Shown here piece after piece: positions 9,580-22,244 of a stretch of 64,000 nt of DNA (position 1 is its first letter; each line of letters opens with the position of its first letter). Position numbers and translations under genes: made by a program. Origin of the DNA: Amblyomma americanum (taxonomy: Eukaryota > Arthropoda > Arachnida > Ixodida > Ixodidae); contig NC_135507.1 in assembly GCF_052857255.1 (NCBI RefSeq), forward strand, positions 76,131,850 through 76,195,849, given 5' to 3'. Under the pieces are notes generated by a model that was not told where the DNA came from, did no database searches, and saw only the letters and a program-made list of their open reading frames with translations.

Positions 9580-12010
9580 TCAGTGCCGCAGCCCAGCTGA
9601 CGCCCACTGCCATGGCAGAGCTCCTAGAGCGCTTGTAAAGTACTGCTTGAAAATGTCCCTTGTTGCAGCTACATTGCGACTGTAGTTATGGACCACTGGT
9701 GGCTCCAAATCATGCATGGCTGTTGCATCTGCTTCTTGCCGCCACTGACCTTCAGTTTGGAGGCATATAAGCTGCATCGTCAGTGAGGAAATTATGTGGG
9801 ACACATGCAACCATTACCACATAATCTGCATTATCAGACAGCAGATTAATAACCCGTCGAAAGATTTGAAATCTGGAGGCCATCACCCCAAATGCATTTT
9901 CAACACACCTTCTGAAAAGAATTTTGATAAAGCACATTGTATTTGTGATATCCGCGTCAAATTCTGTCAACATTCTTTGCCACCCGGCTAGTGATGACAC
10001 CTTTTCAAAAAATCAATTTATCACTGCAACAAACCTTGCTCGGCTGAGCAAGTGGTTGAACATTCTTTTTTCGTCATCCAGACCTCTGCCTGGGTAAGGC
10101 CGAAGAAAGTCTTGTCAAAGCTGGAAAGCTTCATCCCCAATGAAGACATGTGGTGCCACCGTTGCTGTTTCGGGCAACAATTTTGGTGGCGGAAGGCCAA
10201 GAAGGTTATGCTCAAGGGATTTGCCAAATCTTGAAGCTCGAGTGTTCCACCATCACTTTGCCTTCCATAGGCCCCAACGTCTATTAAAATAAACTTCAAG
10301 TTGCTGTCAGCAACAGCCATCAGCACTATACAGTACGTGCCCTGTAATGATGAGCAGTTCATATATACAATAGTGTGATTTGCAAAAAAAATGGGGGGGG
10401 GGGGGGGAATGTGGACATTACGTTATAGTTGAAGTACAGGCTTCCTGAATTTGGTGGGGCCTGTATTTGGACGTGTTTCCCATCCGCGGCACCTACACAA
10501 TGGGGGAAATTCCACCTCAAAAAATTTCTTGGCTACCTTCTGCCAGTCAGCAGTAGAAGGCACCTGAGGTGGCAGTGAGACACAAAGCATTTCTGTTGGA
10601 AAAAGACCAGAAGTGCAAACCAAAAACAGGTATGCGAGAGAAGCACCCGTCTTGCACTTCTTCAACATCTCTGAACACACAAGGTCAGCAACATACACTG
10701 TTCCATAAATTTTTAGTGTTTCAAGCAACTGATCACGTGCTGTTTTCTTTTTTTTGGAGGGGAGGAGGGTTGCACGTGAGCTGTAGGACTATAGTTTACT
10801 AATCATGAGATTCAAACATGCACATGTGGATAGGAAGACATAACGAGCTTGCAATTGCTTTTGCAGCATATGCGTAACTGTTGAGTTTGTATTTAAAGAG
10901 ACGGGGGCTTCTGGACATGTTATATCTGGGCATTCCTGACATGCGCTCCTCCCTTTTATCTCATAGTTTCCTTACCTCATTTTCATTGTCGTTATCATTT
11001 AAAATGTGTAAACAGAGCAGACAGCATCTGTTTCTCATCATTTGTTGCTGGGCTGTAAAAAACAAAGGTCTTAGATTCAACACTGAATTTTTAAGAATAA
11101 TTTTTGTATATTAGGCATTAGAGCCTTTGGTGCCTTTCCATTATATACGTTCCCTGCTCGGTTATGTGAAGCAAAAAACAGGAAAACGATTTAAGCGAAT
11201 TCCGTAATACTAATACTGTCTGGAGCTCGCTGGCCTGTGCTGTGAGTCAGCTCTCCGTCACTGGTGCATCTGCACAAGCAGTGTGCTCTAAAGCCAATAT
11301 TTAGCCTATTTACCGGGCCAAATTAGGAATCAGTGCATTTACGTTCTTTTGCTACCAACAACACACCTTGAGGAAAACGGGCCGGAGAACTTGCCACAGC
11401 ACCTGGCATGTCTCGCAGATAATATGATCCGTTGTGGAAATACCCACTCTGAAGGCCATGGCGACATCCTGAATTTGCACCCTGATGCTATGTACCTATA
11501 AGGAAACGCAGAAATGTCAGCTAGGTGTGTGTACTCGTGTCAGCGATCGCCAGTAAAAGTAGGCGCACTCCGGAGTACCTTAGATTCATCGGAAGTCTTG
11601 CTCGTGACGGTATGGGTTTGCACACAACGAAGAGCTTTGTGAGCGGCCTTTCGGCTAAGGAATGCAGCTCCTCAAACGTTTAAGAAGACATCCTGTAGTA
11701 CTTCTGACAGTACTCCGTGTCCCTGTTCATGAGCAGCAGCATCTGTATGAAAATATTGCAGTGTAAAGAACCAGCACACGATAACTTTTCCTATGCAAAC
11801 TCACCACGTTGTGGAACTGATTCCTGCCTCCGATTCTCCCATATGGTCTCACCCAACAGCGCCGCGGAGACGGAAGCTCCAGCAAAGCCTTCTCTTTCTC
11901 AAAAGGCAGTACTCCTCGAGCAAAAGATGAATTAAAGAATCGTCACATGGTGCACATACATCCATTTCCGTAATGAGCTCGGTCATCTCGTCCGACTCGC
12001 AAGCGTCCAT
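9580..12010 (-). pseudogene. HARBI1-like nuclease/transposase, multi-exon, frameshifted
   Basis: On the minus strand four coding blocks can be read. Block 1 (12010-11805) starts MDACESDEMTELI and ends at a GTGAGT donor. Block 2 (from 11742, after a CATACAG acceptor) reads LMNRDTEYCQKYYRM with an in-frame stop after it. Block 3 (about 11495-11365) reads ASGCKIQDVAMAFRVG and LWQVLRPVFLKV. Block 4 (about 10650-9580) reads [27 protein letters not shown] with IDVGAYGRQSDGG, CVENAFGVMASRF and finally RDIFKQYFTS before the stop at 9580. These match the DDE nuclease fold of HARBI1-type transposases. The GAYGRQSDGG region normally contains a catalytic Asp. Several frame changes within block 4 and the block 2 stop show loss of function. 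The intron phase at block 2/3 (AAG joined to GTACATAGC) rebuilds the family reading frame. Confidence 0.8.
10388..10406. repeat. poly-A/poly-G homopolymer run
   Basis: A run of A is followed by a run of about 15 G within the transposase region. It interrupts the catalytic block and is either decay or sequencing noise. Confidence 0.6.
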
Positions 12011-12318
12011 TTTTGGAAAGAAGTATCTCCCGAGTTTGTACGCCGCACGTACGAACTTTTGCTTAAAAAAGAAATTGTATAAAGTGCTGTTTAATGCTTA
12101 AAGCACAAGATTTAAATTTGTTTAAATAAACTGTGAAAAGAAATGACAAAATAATGCTTATATATTACGCTTTTTTTGTGTTTGCAGGGCACCAAAGCCA
12201 GTTGCAAGTGCATATCTTTTGGCAGCAACATTGGTTTTCGCAGCAGTGGAAAACGCGCAGCGGCGATGCATGTGAAACGAAAGCTCGCAAACTGCTTCGC
12301 AGCACCGCTGTTCGCCGA

Positions 12319-12341
12319 TTCGCTTGCATGTGAACTGCCCT
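12319..12341 (-). repeat. Harbinger right TIR with TAA target duplication
   Basis: This is the reverse complement of the left TIR and is followed by TAA at 12342-12344. A second TTTCACATGCA motif lies inward near 12270, possibly a subterminal transposase-binding repeat. Confidence 0.8.
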
Positions 12342-12344
12342 TAA

Positions 12345-13800
12345 GCGGTCAGCCTGGGTCGCATAAGCCTACGGGTGGCTCTGGAACCTGCCAGGGCAGG
12401 AGTGCATCACGTGACCACTTATCACGGATCTCCCCGAATAATAGTCGGACCGAAAGAATGGACTAGGCGACAGGTGCACCCACACAGACGCACATTTAAT
12501 ACACCTTACATGACATACACACTAGAACACAAAACTAACAAAACACATAAAACACAAAGAATAAAAGTACACACGACCCGGGAACACTGCTACCAGCGTC
12601 TACTATTAGCGTTCTACTGTTAGTGGTCGGCGTTCGTGCTCACGGTCAGTTCGGTGCGGCTGCAGCGTTGTATGGATCCAGTAGCTGGCGTCGAGGCAGC
12701 ATTCAACATGCTTGAGTTGGCATTGCTGGCTGCGTCGTATAAGCTCCTGGTCCAAGCGCCTGTGGAGGTGATGCCGGTGTTGTTGGCGTTGTGAGGTTTC
12801 TTTTTTTTGACAAAAGCTTACATTCCTGTATTACATTAGAACCGTGAAAAGGAGAGTAGCCCAAGTGCTGAACTTACTCAAAGTGCACTCGCGGAAACAC
12901 TGGGGCTCCGATATAGGATGTGCCTTTCACACATCTATCGCTCCATAGTACGCTCTTCCTCAACCCGTCATATGTAAAGCGAGTGGATTCAGTAGGAAAC
13001 CTATGTTTATGTTGTTCAAATGGCAAATGCAGAACATGTCCCATAACAGTCTCAACAAGGAATCAAGACAACCGCCTTTAGCATACAGGAGAGCAATGCT
13101 GACTTGTATACTGAAAATAATGTACCGAAAATAATGTTCACGCTAAAATAGCTCTGTTGCACCATAATTACTAAGTGCGTGTACAGGGCACGTTTCAGCA
13201 TTAAACCCCAGTCTATTAGGCCTTTCCTACCACGCTTGTGGATAAGTGCCAAGTTATGAATACTAGATGTCCTTCCCAATGTTGCCCAAAGACACGAACA
13301 GCTCCTGTCATAGCATAACCTTCCCTTGTTTGTGACTTCACATTATCACGCTTTCATAAAAGGAAACACCGCAGGACTACATGCTACAACAATTCTTCTC
13401 AGTGAAACAAAAATATGGCAGTTACAGAGTTTTATCCCAATGGCTCGAAAATAGCAAATTACTTAAAGTGTTGCAGTAAAAGATAAGTAGGAAAAAATAA
13501 TAAGACTCACAATGTGTGCAGCCATTTTTATTGCAGAATGTATTGCATTGTATGTAGCTTTAGGCAAAATATTAAATTAGAACATGAAAAACAGCGTAAG
13601 CTATAGTGATTCCCGTCGCCAACTCCCAGCGCTACATTCCAGTAATGCAATTGAATGCTCAGTAGGCAGCATCATACGTAGAATGAGAGATCACGACACA
13701 AAGATAATGTAACGGGTAGATTTATGTATTCACAGAGGGGGATTAATATATACAGAAAGAGACAGTAGAGGAGCCATAGACTAAGGGCCAGCGCCGGAAT
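12345..13800. other. no gene recognised
   Basis: Several short ORFs are present, none with a domain I recognise. The portion 12480-12600 is A-rich. Nothing bounded could be defined. Confidence 0.4.
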
Positions 13801-13807
13801 AAACTTC

Positions 13808-15771
13808 GTCCTCCTCTTCCACCATACACACAAGCACCATGCTTCATCTTCATCTTTGTCCAAGCCTACAGCCGTCAGATAATCCCCCTTGGCAAAAGCA
13901 CCATCCCGGCGCCAAGGAGAAGACGTATCAGGGGCGTGGTATGGCTTAAGAGGGTTCACCAGTGACAGTGTCCTTGGGAAATACATGGGAACTTTCAGCT
14001 GTAGCATGTCTAAAAATGGCTTAAATGGCTTGATTTTCGTGAGGTCTGTGGCTGCACTTTCTTCTTTAGAGAGTAGAGGAAATTTTGCAGACAAATATTA
14101 TTTTTGTTTCCTTTTTTTACAAATCATAGGCAAATATCCAGAAAAACTGCACTTTTAGATATGTCGCTCTTTCATCTCACCTCGTGAAAAAACTAAGCCA
14201 AATATCGGAATTTTGTCCACAACATTTCATCCTTTTTTCTTTCTTGATTGTCAAGCCGCAAATTTCGTCCATATCAAGCTTAGTTTTTGCATTTTACAGG
14301 CTTTGAAAGTTGTGTATGTATTTTCTCTAGGGATTTGAATTTAACGTGCGACGTGGCTCCATCTGGGGTCAGAATATTGTCGCTACTACACTCTACCAGC
14401 AATCTCTTGGTTGCCTGTGTTTGTGCACACAATTTTTACAGAGAACTTGGACAGACTTGAATTCTTTCTCTCCTTGTTGCTTGCTTGGGCTATATTCGGG
14501 AGGATTTCTGCTTTCCTTTTTTGCTCGAGCTTGTGGTGCGGAAAGGAAGTGGTATGCAAGGCCACACCCAAAAGCGCCCCCTTCTTTCCCTTCCTGGCAG
14601 CCACTCAATAAGGCATTGTTAGTGCGAAAACACAGGAAGGGGCTCCCTATTCAGGATAGTATGGGAGAACAGCATTGTTCCTTCACTAGGGCAGGGGCGC
14701 AGTGACCCAGATGGCGATACAAGTCAAGAATGTAGCGGCAAATATTCCTTATGGGAGGCACTCGAGCCAATAGCGGAGCTTACATGAACGCAACACGGCC
14801 TGGTTGATTTTACGGGCCGAAAACCGGTACTGGGTTCAGTTAAACGCGCACCGAGTCGGGAGTCCACGGATCGGGTCCAGTCAACTCCACTGTATGGGGT
14901 AGGTTAACTCGACTCGACCCTCACCTGATGTGCTTGTAAACGCCGTCGGGTCGAAAAGTAGGATTATTGAGAGGGGAGAGGATAAATGTGAACTTGCTTT
15001 CCACGTTAGACGTCGCGCCTTCGATACAGCGATGGCATGCCTCATTCTTGGAGGCTGCTACTGCTTGCTCGACACTTGGTGTCGCTACAGTTGAACCGGT
15101 CTCGAATCGCTAAAATCGAGTTTATGTAAACACGCACTGGTTGAGTTGGATTCACCATGTTCAACCCGACCCGATGGTATGGGGTTCATGTAAACAGGGC
15201 TAATGGCGTAGCGATTAACCCTTTCACTGAGGCACTTGCCAATCACCTGCGATTTCACGCTATATTCGCGGACAATTATCTATAGCAGTGTAACAGTCCA
15301 TATCAAGGGGAAAAGGACAGTCTCCTTCCTTTTCCTGCTCAGCCTGTGCTGCACTGCATCTGCGACATCATGAGAACCGGTCGAAGGCAACATTCGCCTT
15401 TGGCTCCAAGCTAGTGAAACCAGAATGTATCGGATCGGCATCGAAACATCGGTTCTCTAATGAATCTTCGGTCGAGTGTCGCTCTTTTCTCTCTAATTCT
15501 CTTCCTGACCAGGCATATCTCTGCCAAAATGTTCGCGTTATCAGTGTAGGTGCTGTCCACTGTACACGGGTAAGCGTGGGCGCACCCTGTCTGCAGAAAG
15601 CAGCTCGCAGGTTTCCGAGCCCTCTACTCCAGAAAAGACATCTCCGCGGTGTAAACAACGTGATGTCAAAGGTTCATGACCTGGCTGGCAAAATCTTCAA
15701 GTTTTGCTTCTGAACCGGTTTTGCATGTCTCAGTTGAGCATTCCCAAACCGTCTTTTTTCTCCAAATAGGT
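13808..15771 (+). repeat. inverted-repeat arm, left part (+ copy)
   Basis: This segment matches the reverse complement of about 32100-33893 over its length. Shared blocks include TCCTCCTCTTCCACCA (13808), a short frame reading SKNGL...RSVAALSSLE, the TTTACATGAAC-bearing block, and the CTGCAGAAAGCAGCT block near 15590. Neither copy encodes a recognisable protein. It breaks at 15771 and the homology resumes at about 20925, so this arm is interrupted. Confidence 0.8.
14765..15205. repeat. MITE-like block with TTTACATGAAC-type ends
   Basis: The left end reads CTTACATGAACGCAACACGG and the right end in reverse reads GTTTACATGAACCCCATACC. The interior has repeated GTCGGGTCGA/GTTCAACCCGACCCGA and GAACCGGT motifs in both orientations. 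The same block occurs inverted at about 32575-33005 within the other arm, so it moved or was copied as part of the larger repeat. Confidence 0.6.
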
Positions 15772-16303
15772 GGTGTCCAATCTAAACGAGCCGCAGGGCA
15801 TGCTGGGTACTCCAACTTGCGGGTCGTTCGGAGAGATGCGTATGTACAGCGCTTTGCTTAAAATGCGAAACTTACAAGCTTGAATTCAGCTCTTCATGCG
15901 TTAATTCGCGCGAATGAAGCCGTAAAAAAGGTCAGCATGCTCTACTTGCATTATTATGTCCGTGTTCGACATTCTATCTTTTATTTAATGGCGAAAAAGC
16001 GTTGCAAGTGCGAACGTTTCGGCTTGCGTCGTCTGTTTGCGCAGAAGTTTAGGATGCATCATTCACTTGTTAAAAAGTTCTCCTGTTGTTACTCGACTGC
16101 TACATTGATCTCTAATAATATTTTAGGATGCATATTTCTGAGAGGTTTCGTGCTACCAGGCGCTGAATATATGGACTACCCGCAACCGTAGCCTAACATT
16201 ACGTATACGAGCGCACTCCTGCGCACATTGCACCAGAGTGGCTGCGACGGCGAAGAGCTTGCATCATGTAAATCCTGGGAGGACTTGTACTTTTTCTACA
16301 CCA

Positions 16304-16495
16304 GCCGCGGTGGCCTAGGGGTTAGGGCACTCGGCTACCGAGTCGGAGGACCCGGGTTCAATCCGGGACGTGGCGGCCGCGTTTCGATGGCGGTGGAGCG
16401 CAACAGGCACCCGTGTGCTGTGCGATAGAACCCGTCTAAACTAATCCGGAGCCCTTCCCTACGGCGTCCCTCATTGTCTATGTATCGCTTTTAGG
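16304..16495 (+). repeat. tRNA-derived SINE, copy 4
   Basis: The A box region TGGCCTAGGGGTTAGGGC (16311) and B box GGTTCAATCC (16355) are well preserved. The body is shortened: the CCCAGGTGGTCG motif is missing and AATCCGGAGCCCTTCCCTAC follows directly. The tail is TCGCTTTTAGGCGTGAC. Confidence 0.75.
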
Positions 16496-17088
16496 CGTGA
16501 CATTATAAAATTAGCAAGATTTTGTGATTTTCAAGTCTTTTCAAAGATTTCATGTGCACTGCATCAGAGCTGCAAGGGTTTCTTGGCATGTGGCAGCACC
16601 GTTCGAGCTGTCATTATCTGCAAGCAAGGTAGACCGCGTTTTAGTTGCTGCACTAAAATTGACACATGCGGCACGTTGAGCTGCTCCCAAAAGTCTGTAC
16701 TTAACAATGCTTCCCTAGCTTAGCAAAGCTTATGGAATAATTACTGCACAAGCTGGCATGCATAGCAAGTGTCCAAAGCTACTGAATTTCAGTTCTCCTG
16801 TAATGATAAAATGTAACTGCATGACAAATGTGTTGGATTTTCAGCACTACTGTATTCTTTCTGCCAGTACGAATTGTGCCGACTTTGTGGCTGAGAACCT
16901 CTACTAATGTGCTCCAAGGGCATGAATAGGCAAGTGACATAACAGCTATTCCAATTCTGAGAAAGGTGCACCCATTTACTGAGGCTTCAGTACGTGCATA
17001 AGAACCTCACCCACACACAAAATTAGCCACGCAATGCATTTCACAGCCTGCGTGGTGGTGTGGGACATTACGTGCCATTTAATTCTTG

Positions 17089-17217
17089 AGGCCCATGTAC
17101 TGTGCGATGCCAGTGCAAGTTAAAGAACCCCAGGTGGTCGAAATTTCCGGAGCCATTCACTACGGCGTCTCTCATAGCCTGAGTCGCTTTGGGACGTTAA
17201 ACCCATATAAACCAAGC
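17089..17217 (+). repeat. SINE body/tail fragment, copy 5
   Basis: Only the tRNA-unrelated part is present (TGTACTGTGCGATGCCAGTG through CCCAGGTGGTCGAAATTTCC to TCGCTTTGGGACGTTAAACC). The polymerase III head is missing, as in a 5'-truncated insertion. Confidence 0.75.
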
Positions 17218-19070
17218 CAAAACTTTACATGCTATTTGCATGTAACTTGCAGCTCTGAATGTTAAGAATTCCTGTGCTTGATTTCCCAATGCTGGTTGCT
17301 GCTTTATGTAGATGAAAAAGAAGTACTAAAACAAATGCTTTGTGTTATGGCATGTGTTGAATGTTCACTACCTTCCGAAAGTAAATCAATGTGGCTTCCC
17401 ATCAAGCCAGAGGAGAGCCTGTAGCCATTTTGCTGTAGTGAACTTAGTGCTCGGAGCCTAGTCGAAGAGGAACCACCCGCGAAAATACGGACAAATGTCC
17501 CCAATGGCTGGCACCTCAGCTGTTGATGCATATGTACAGAAATGTGGATATATAAAGCTTATACGTTGTATGCAAAGTGTTCAAGGTAAGGTAAGTAGGT
17601 AATCACACAAGCTGCTGGGCAGAAAAATTCCTTGCTTTGTGTTTTTCTTAATAAAAACCCCGAGTCAAAACAAAGCACCAAACCTGCTGCACAACTTTGC
17701 TTTTGGCACCACAACATAAAATCAGGCACAAAGACAAAACAGAAAGCAGACACGCAGCCAAAAGCAGAACTGTTCACACAGGCAGCTACACTGTTTAAGT
17801 ACAAAATGAGAAAGCTCATCGGCTGTTAATTGGATACTCTTCTTGTCATACCAGGCATGTATTAAATGATTTTAATTCAGGAGATGAGTGACAAATAGTA
17901 AATTATAATATGATAGAGTGTCAAAAATCATGTTTCGGCTTTACGGGCACACACATAGGCTTGATCCGAGTTGTTTTCAGCATTTTCTACAAGTTCCTTT
18001 GACTAAGTCTTGTGCGATGTTGAACGAAAGGCAATCCCATCCAGTTTTTGTTTTGGCGTGAACATTGCGGCATAGATTGTATGTTAACTGACTTTGGTAA
18101 ACCATCCGTAAGACACTAGTGATATGAAAAAACCTGGAATGTCTGTGAACACAATGTAATCCTTGGCCTTTTAAAACTTGCAATTTTATAGCATGTTTAT
18201 TACTCTTTATCCTTACGAATAATTGACCCAACAACCAAAGGACCGGCCTCTGCCGTCGTTGCAGCATTTTGCATTTCTTGAAATCTCCAATGTCACTCTC
18301 AATAAGTCAACCACTGAGTTCAATATTCCTATATGCATCATGCAATGCATCACATGTAGGCTAGAGACACAGATGTTTACCTACTTCTGATGCATGTTCG
18401 GCACCTAGACAATTTTCATATGATACTTTGCTGCACAGCGAGAGCTCAGTACTATAAAATTTGTCTCAGATGTCAGTTCTCCTACGTGCTGTACAATGAA
18501 AGGTGAAAAACAGCTAGAGTAAGTTGGCTGCTATATTTTTTTTAAATTCCGACGGTTATCCTGAAGTGAAGCTTCGCATAACTTACTCCCTCAGAGTATG
18601 AAAAGAACGGCGATGAATAATTCTCATCACTTTCTGATGTGATCAGCTTGTCCGTCAACCTCCCTCTCCGCACACAGGAAATGAATAAACTTAACTGCAA
18701 CATGTGGGTCCACACAAACTGGTAACTTTAGCGTAACAGCTTGCTTATAATTTCTCCACACCTTCTCTGTGCTCATGTTTATCGACTGGTCTGCTGGTGA
18801 AAACGTGTTTCACTTTGAAGTTGGGAAATGTGTTCTCAAATAACAATTTATAAATCCTAAAAGTGCTCGTAAACTTATACTGCAACCGGCAATGTCAGGC
18901 AACTGGAGCCCGCCATGGCCGGTGTCGCCGTTTCGGCAGCTGCCGGTTTCGGCCACACAGGGCTAAAGTGTTAGCTCTGAATTCCAGAAACACGCATGCA
19001 GCATATACTCCTGATCAATAAATCGTTCTGTCCTTTAACATCTTGTCGAGCTGTAGTGATGGAGGCACAA
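17218..19070. other. no gene recognised
   Basis: This is AT-rich mixed sequence with short ORFs only. No repeat boundary, tRNA or protein domain was found. Confidence 0.4.
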
Positions 19071-19075
19071 CAGAA

Positions 19076-20430
19076 CATACATACATTTATTTTAACATCA
19101 GGGATGTTAGGGGTGTACCCAAAAAGTCTATGACTGGCATGACAGAGTGGCGCACCCCCGTACATAAAAACCGCCAGCAACAGAACACGAACAGAATAAA
19201 AAAAAGTCTACAGTGAATAGGTAAATGTCATAATGAATAAAAATTTAGTGAACATCCTCTTGCAATAATAAATAAGTGAAGTTGGGAGAATTAACATGAA
19301 CCGCTCAGGAACACTGAAGAAAAACAAAGAATAACAATAAGAAAAAGGGAGAAAGGAGGAGAAAACTTGCAGGAAGAAAAACCGTATCATTAGGTCCTCA
19401 GTGTTCATTGCGCCAGTTAAGAAGAGTTGGAATTATATGTTGGAGCATTTGAGGACCGTAATTAGTACGAAAGGATGGCACATACCAGACGTCATTGTTA
19501 CGTGTTGTGTAGTAATTAGCTTTGGGCCGTAAGTTAGCTGTGCTATCAAAGAAACCGTCATAATTTTTCCATTTTCTTTCATATCGTTTACTTAGCAATA
19601 AATTATATAGGCCATTAATTGGAGTTACTTTTAATGATGCGAAAAGGAGTTGAGTGTGAGCAGTAAACGGGGCATTTGCAATGATACGAATGACCTTTTT
19701 CTGCACCTTCTGTAACCTATATGTATTTGACCATGTTGTACTCCACACGAAATGACAATATGAAAGGTCAGACAGAAATAGTCGTTATAAACTAAACGTG
19801 TGACACTCAGAGGTAGTAAAGAGCGGACTTTGTGTAACATGCTGTGCATTTTGCAAGTTTTTTAACCAGATTGTCAATGTGTATGTCCCATGAAAGATTG
19901 CACTGCAGAGCCACACCTAGACACTTTACTGACGCCGCTATTTCAATGCTTTGAGAACCAAGCATTAGTGTAGGTAAATGTTCCAGTGGTTTGTTCTAAG
20001 GTCTCAAAAGTACAGCTTTAGTGTTGGTAGCGTTAATTTTCAATAAAGGCTCAGTACTCCATTCGACCAATTTGCCCAGAGTTTCATTAGCCTTTAATGT
20101 CAAGTCATGAAGTGTTTTAGCACTAAAAAATATGCTGACATCATTGGCATACATTATACATTTATCGCTGTTGTCAATGTTCACAATGTCGTTAATATAG
20201 ATGTTAAACAGTGTAAGTCCAAGAATACTGCCTTGCAGCATGCGAGAATGAATGGATCTAAGGCGCGATGAAGAGTTGTTAATTACAACCCATTGCTGGC
20301 GGTGCTCTAAATGTGTTATGAAAAGCTGAAGGAATGTTTCGCAAAATCCATAGCGCTCAAGCTTAAGAAATAATATTTTGTGATTTATGGAGTCGAATGC
20401 TTTGAAAAAATCCACATTTATGCACACCTA
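19076..20430 (-). pseudogene. 5'-truncated LINE reverse transcriptase fragment
   Basis: Reading on the minus strand from 20427, the frame begins inside the RT palm (VDFFKAFDSINHKIL) and continues with GSILGLTLFNIYINDI and the active-site box, here YANDVSIFF instead of YADD. A second frame (19748-19398) encodes the RT C-terminal part (YRLQKVQKKVIRIIANAPF). The element ends with AATAAATGTATGTATG near 19076. The order identifies a non-LTR retrotransposon ORF2. Loss of the first catalytic Asp of the box and the frame breaks make it inactive. The 5' truncation in the palm is typical of incomplete target-primed reverse transcription. Confidence 0.8.
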
Positions 20431-20924
20431 CGACCGCATGGTGCTACCGCCGTCATGCCAGAACGGCTGTGTCCGAAGTTGTCCGAGCGAGAAATTGGTG
20501 CTCCTCAATGAAATAAAACAGCCTACTTAACAGAATCCACAAACTTCCACAACGATCTCAAACATTTACCGCGAACAAAATGGTCGAAGCAAAGCCAAGA
20601 GTTGTCCGTGGAGCTCCTAGAAGGCAGTCAAGTCTGCAACCCGATCGCAACGGCGTTCTGTTTTCGCCGTTCACTATTTGACGGCACTCGGAACATGTTG
20701 CATTCCATTGCTTTGAAGTTGCTGCAGTATGAGGCAGCGCACAGTGCACTTTTTTATGCGATGTGGGCATTGGTAGTAAGAAAAAAAGCTCGAAACCGCA
20801 CGACTGCAAGCAATGCCTATAGAAACGAAACCGCAGGAATGACATGGAAGTCCAAGTTCAGGGGACGGAGCTTAGCCGTGATGCAATGTCCACCTTATTT
20901 TGGACCCCACCTATTAGAGCTGCT

Positions 20925-22054
20925 TATTAGAGTCGCACCCCCTGCACTACGCTGCCAAAAGTCACATATTTCAATTAGAAAAACGCTCGGAAGAGGCACT
21001 GCATAAATACTTCTATAAAATACATATATATATAAAGGTAGATTATATATAAAAGTATATAATATATAAGATATGTAAAAACATAAAAAGCAGGGCTCAC
21101 AATGAGACTTTCCCGGAAACCATAGCAGGTATGGAATTTTCGCTTTCAAACGCGTGACGTCATGACAATTCAGGTGTGCTGCCGTTTCCATGTACAGAAA
21201 GAACACACAGTGTTGGCGTGGTCAGTGCCAATGTTTTCTTTGATTAAATCGCAATTTTAGTAATTTTTTAAAATAAACCACTAATAGCAACTTCGTCCAG
21301 AACAGTTCGAAGTCACTTGTGCAATGTCGAAATTTGCGTTCAAAGTCGCCACGAATAGCAGCAGGATGATCTCAGTGCTTTTGGAAACCACACAAGTGGT
21401 ATACCCGCACGCCAGTGGTTTGGAACTCGGACAAACAAACAGTACTACCGTTTCGCGGCATTACTTCTCTCCCAAAGAAGCATCGACCAGATGCTTAAAC
21501 GAAAATTAATGTCAACAACAGCAAAGACAATGCAAAATAAACACTGGCACCGCAGAGAATGAGAGCGGAAAAACTTTTCACTGAGGCCGCCTCGTCGAAT
21601 CGGCGTCCACACTTGTACATGGTCACCAGGCTTGTATTGGGTGTGGCGACGGAGGAATACACGAAATACGGAATAGCCGGCTGAAGTACAGAAGGGAAGT
21701 GTTCTTAAGGTGTTTCAAAAGATGACACACTTATCTGTTCTGGCTAGGCGAAACCAACACTGTTTTCGACTACAGGCTGTATACCCCTCCCTACCATTGC
21801 AAGTGAATTTTTGCAGAAAAGATGCGAGGGAGCTTAAGGGACAGAAACCACAAAATGTACTTTTCGTTGTGGCAGCTGAGTGGTGGGCAACTGGAAAAGT
21901 GTCCATTCTCTGACCACCACCCCTTGAGAGAGGCTATTTTTTTGTGCTTCTATCTCCCAGCTTTGGCAGCATTACAGTGTAGGCAGCATATACATAAAAA
22001 GTTCTCAGTCCTACTTTTTGTAACTAATACTTTTGTGTCGCGGTCAAGGAGGTG
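20925..22054 (+). repeat. inverted-repeat arm, right part (+ copy)
   Basis: Homology to the opposite arm resumes at GTCGCACCCCCTGCACTAC (about 20935). It runs through CTTGTGCAATGTCGAAATTT (21320), ACAATGCAAAATAAACACTG (21526), the block GAATCGGCGTCCACAC (21597) and GAACTAATACTTT-like sequence to GGAGGTG at 22054. The matching - pieces are 31150-32090 and 24905-25443. An AT-rich block lies at 21015-21075. Confidence 0.75.
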
Positions 22055-22065
22055 AGCCCTCTTAA

Positions 22066-22244
22066 AGTGCACGTTAAAGATCCCCAGGTGGTCGAAATTA
22101 TGCCAGACCCGTCCACTACGGTGCCTCTTCCTTTTTTCTTTCACTTTATCTCTCCCCTTATGGCACGGTTCAGGTGTCCGCCGATATGCGAGACAGATAG
22201 TGCGCCAATTCCTTTGCCCAAAAACCAATTTTCATTTTTTTTTT
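22066..22244 (+). repeat. SINE fragment, copy 6
   Basis: A headless SINE starts at GTGCACGTTAAAGATCCCC, carries the CAGGTGGTCGAAATTAT motif and the GCGAGACAGATAGTGCGCC tail, and ends in poly-T. It abuts the end of the + arm. Confidence 0.75.

Larger units (their letters stand above)
6249..12341. mobile_element. PIF/Harbinger DNA transposon, bounded, with nested LINE
   Basis: The left end (AGCCTATTTCACATGCAAGC at 6249) and the right end in reverse (AGGGCAGTTCACATGCAAGC, from 12341) are terminal inverted repeats. Each is flanked by TAA (6246-6248 and 12342-12344), the 3-bp TWA-type duplication expected of Harbinger elements. Inside are the two genes typical of the superfamily: a MADF/Myb-like DNA-binding partner on + and a HARBI1-type nuclease on -, convergently arranged. 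A truncated LINE sits between them. Without the LINE the element would be about 4.5 kb. Both genes carry lesions, so it is not autonomous now. Confidence 0.85.
15772..20924. other. about 5.15 kb interruption of the + arm
   Basis: This stretch is absent from the opposite arm, where only about 27 bp separate the two flanks. It contains a full SINE, a SINE fragment, a LINE on - and about 3 kb (17.3-19.0 kb and 20.43-20.92 kb) in which I recognise nothing. I cannot define its own termini, so it may be several successive insertions or a rearrangement. Confidence 0.55.

Noticed and set aside
13672..14094. 140-aa ORF on -, partly repeated in the other arm
   Set aside because: No domain, and the counterpart in the other arm is broken. 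The similarity reflects the DNA repeat.
20602..21006. 134-aa ORF on +
   Set aside because: It runs from unclassified sequence into the inverted-repeat arm; no domain and no conservation as protein in the other arm.
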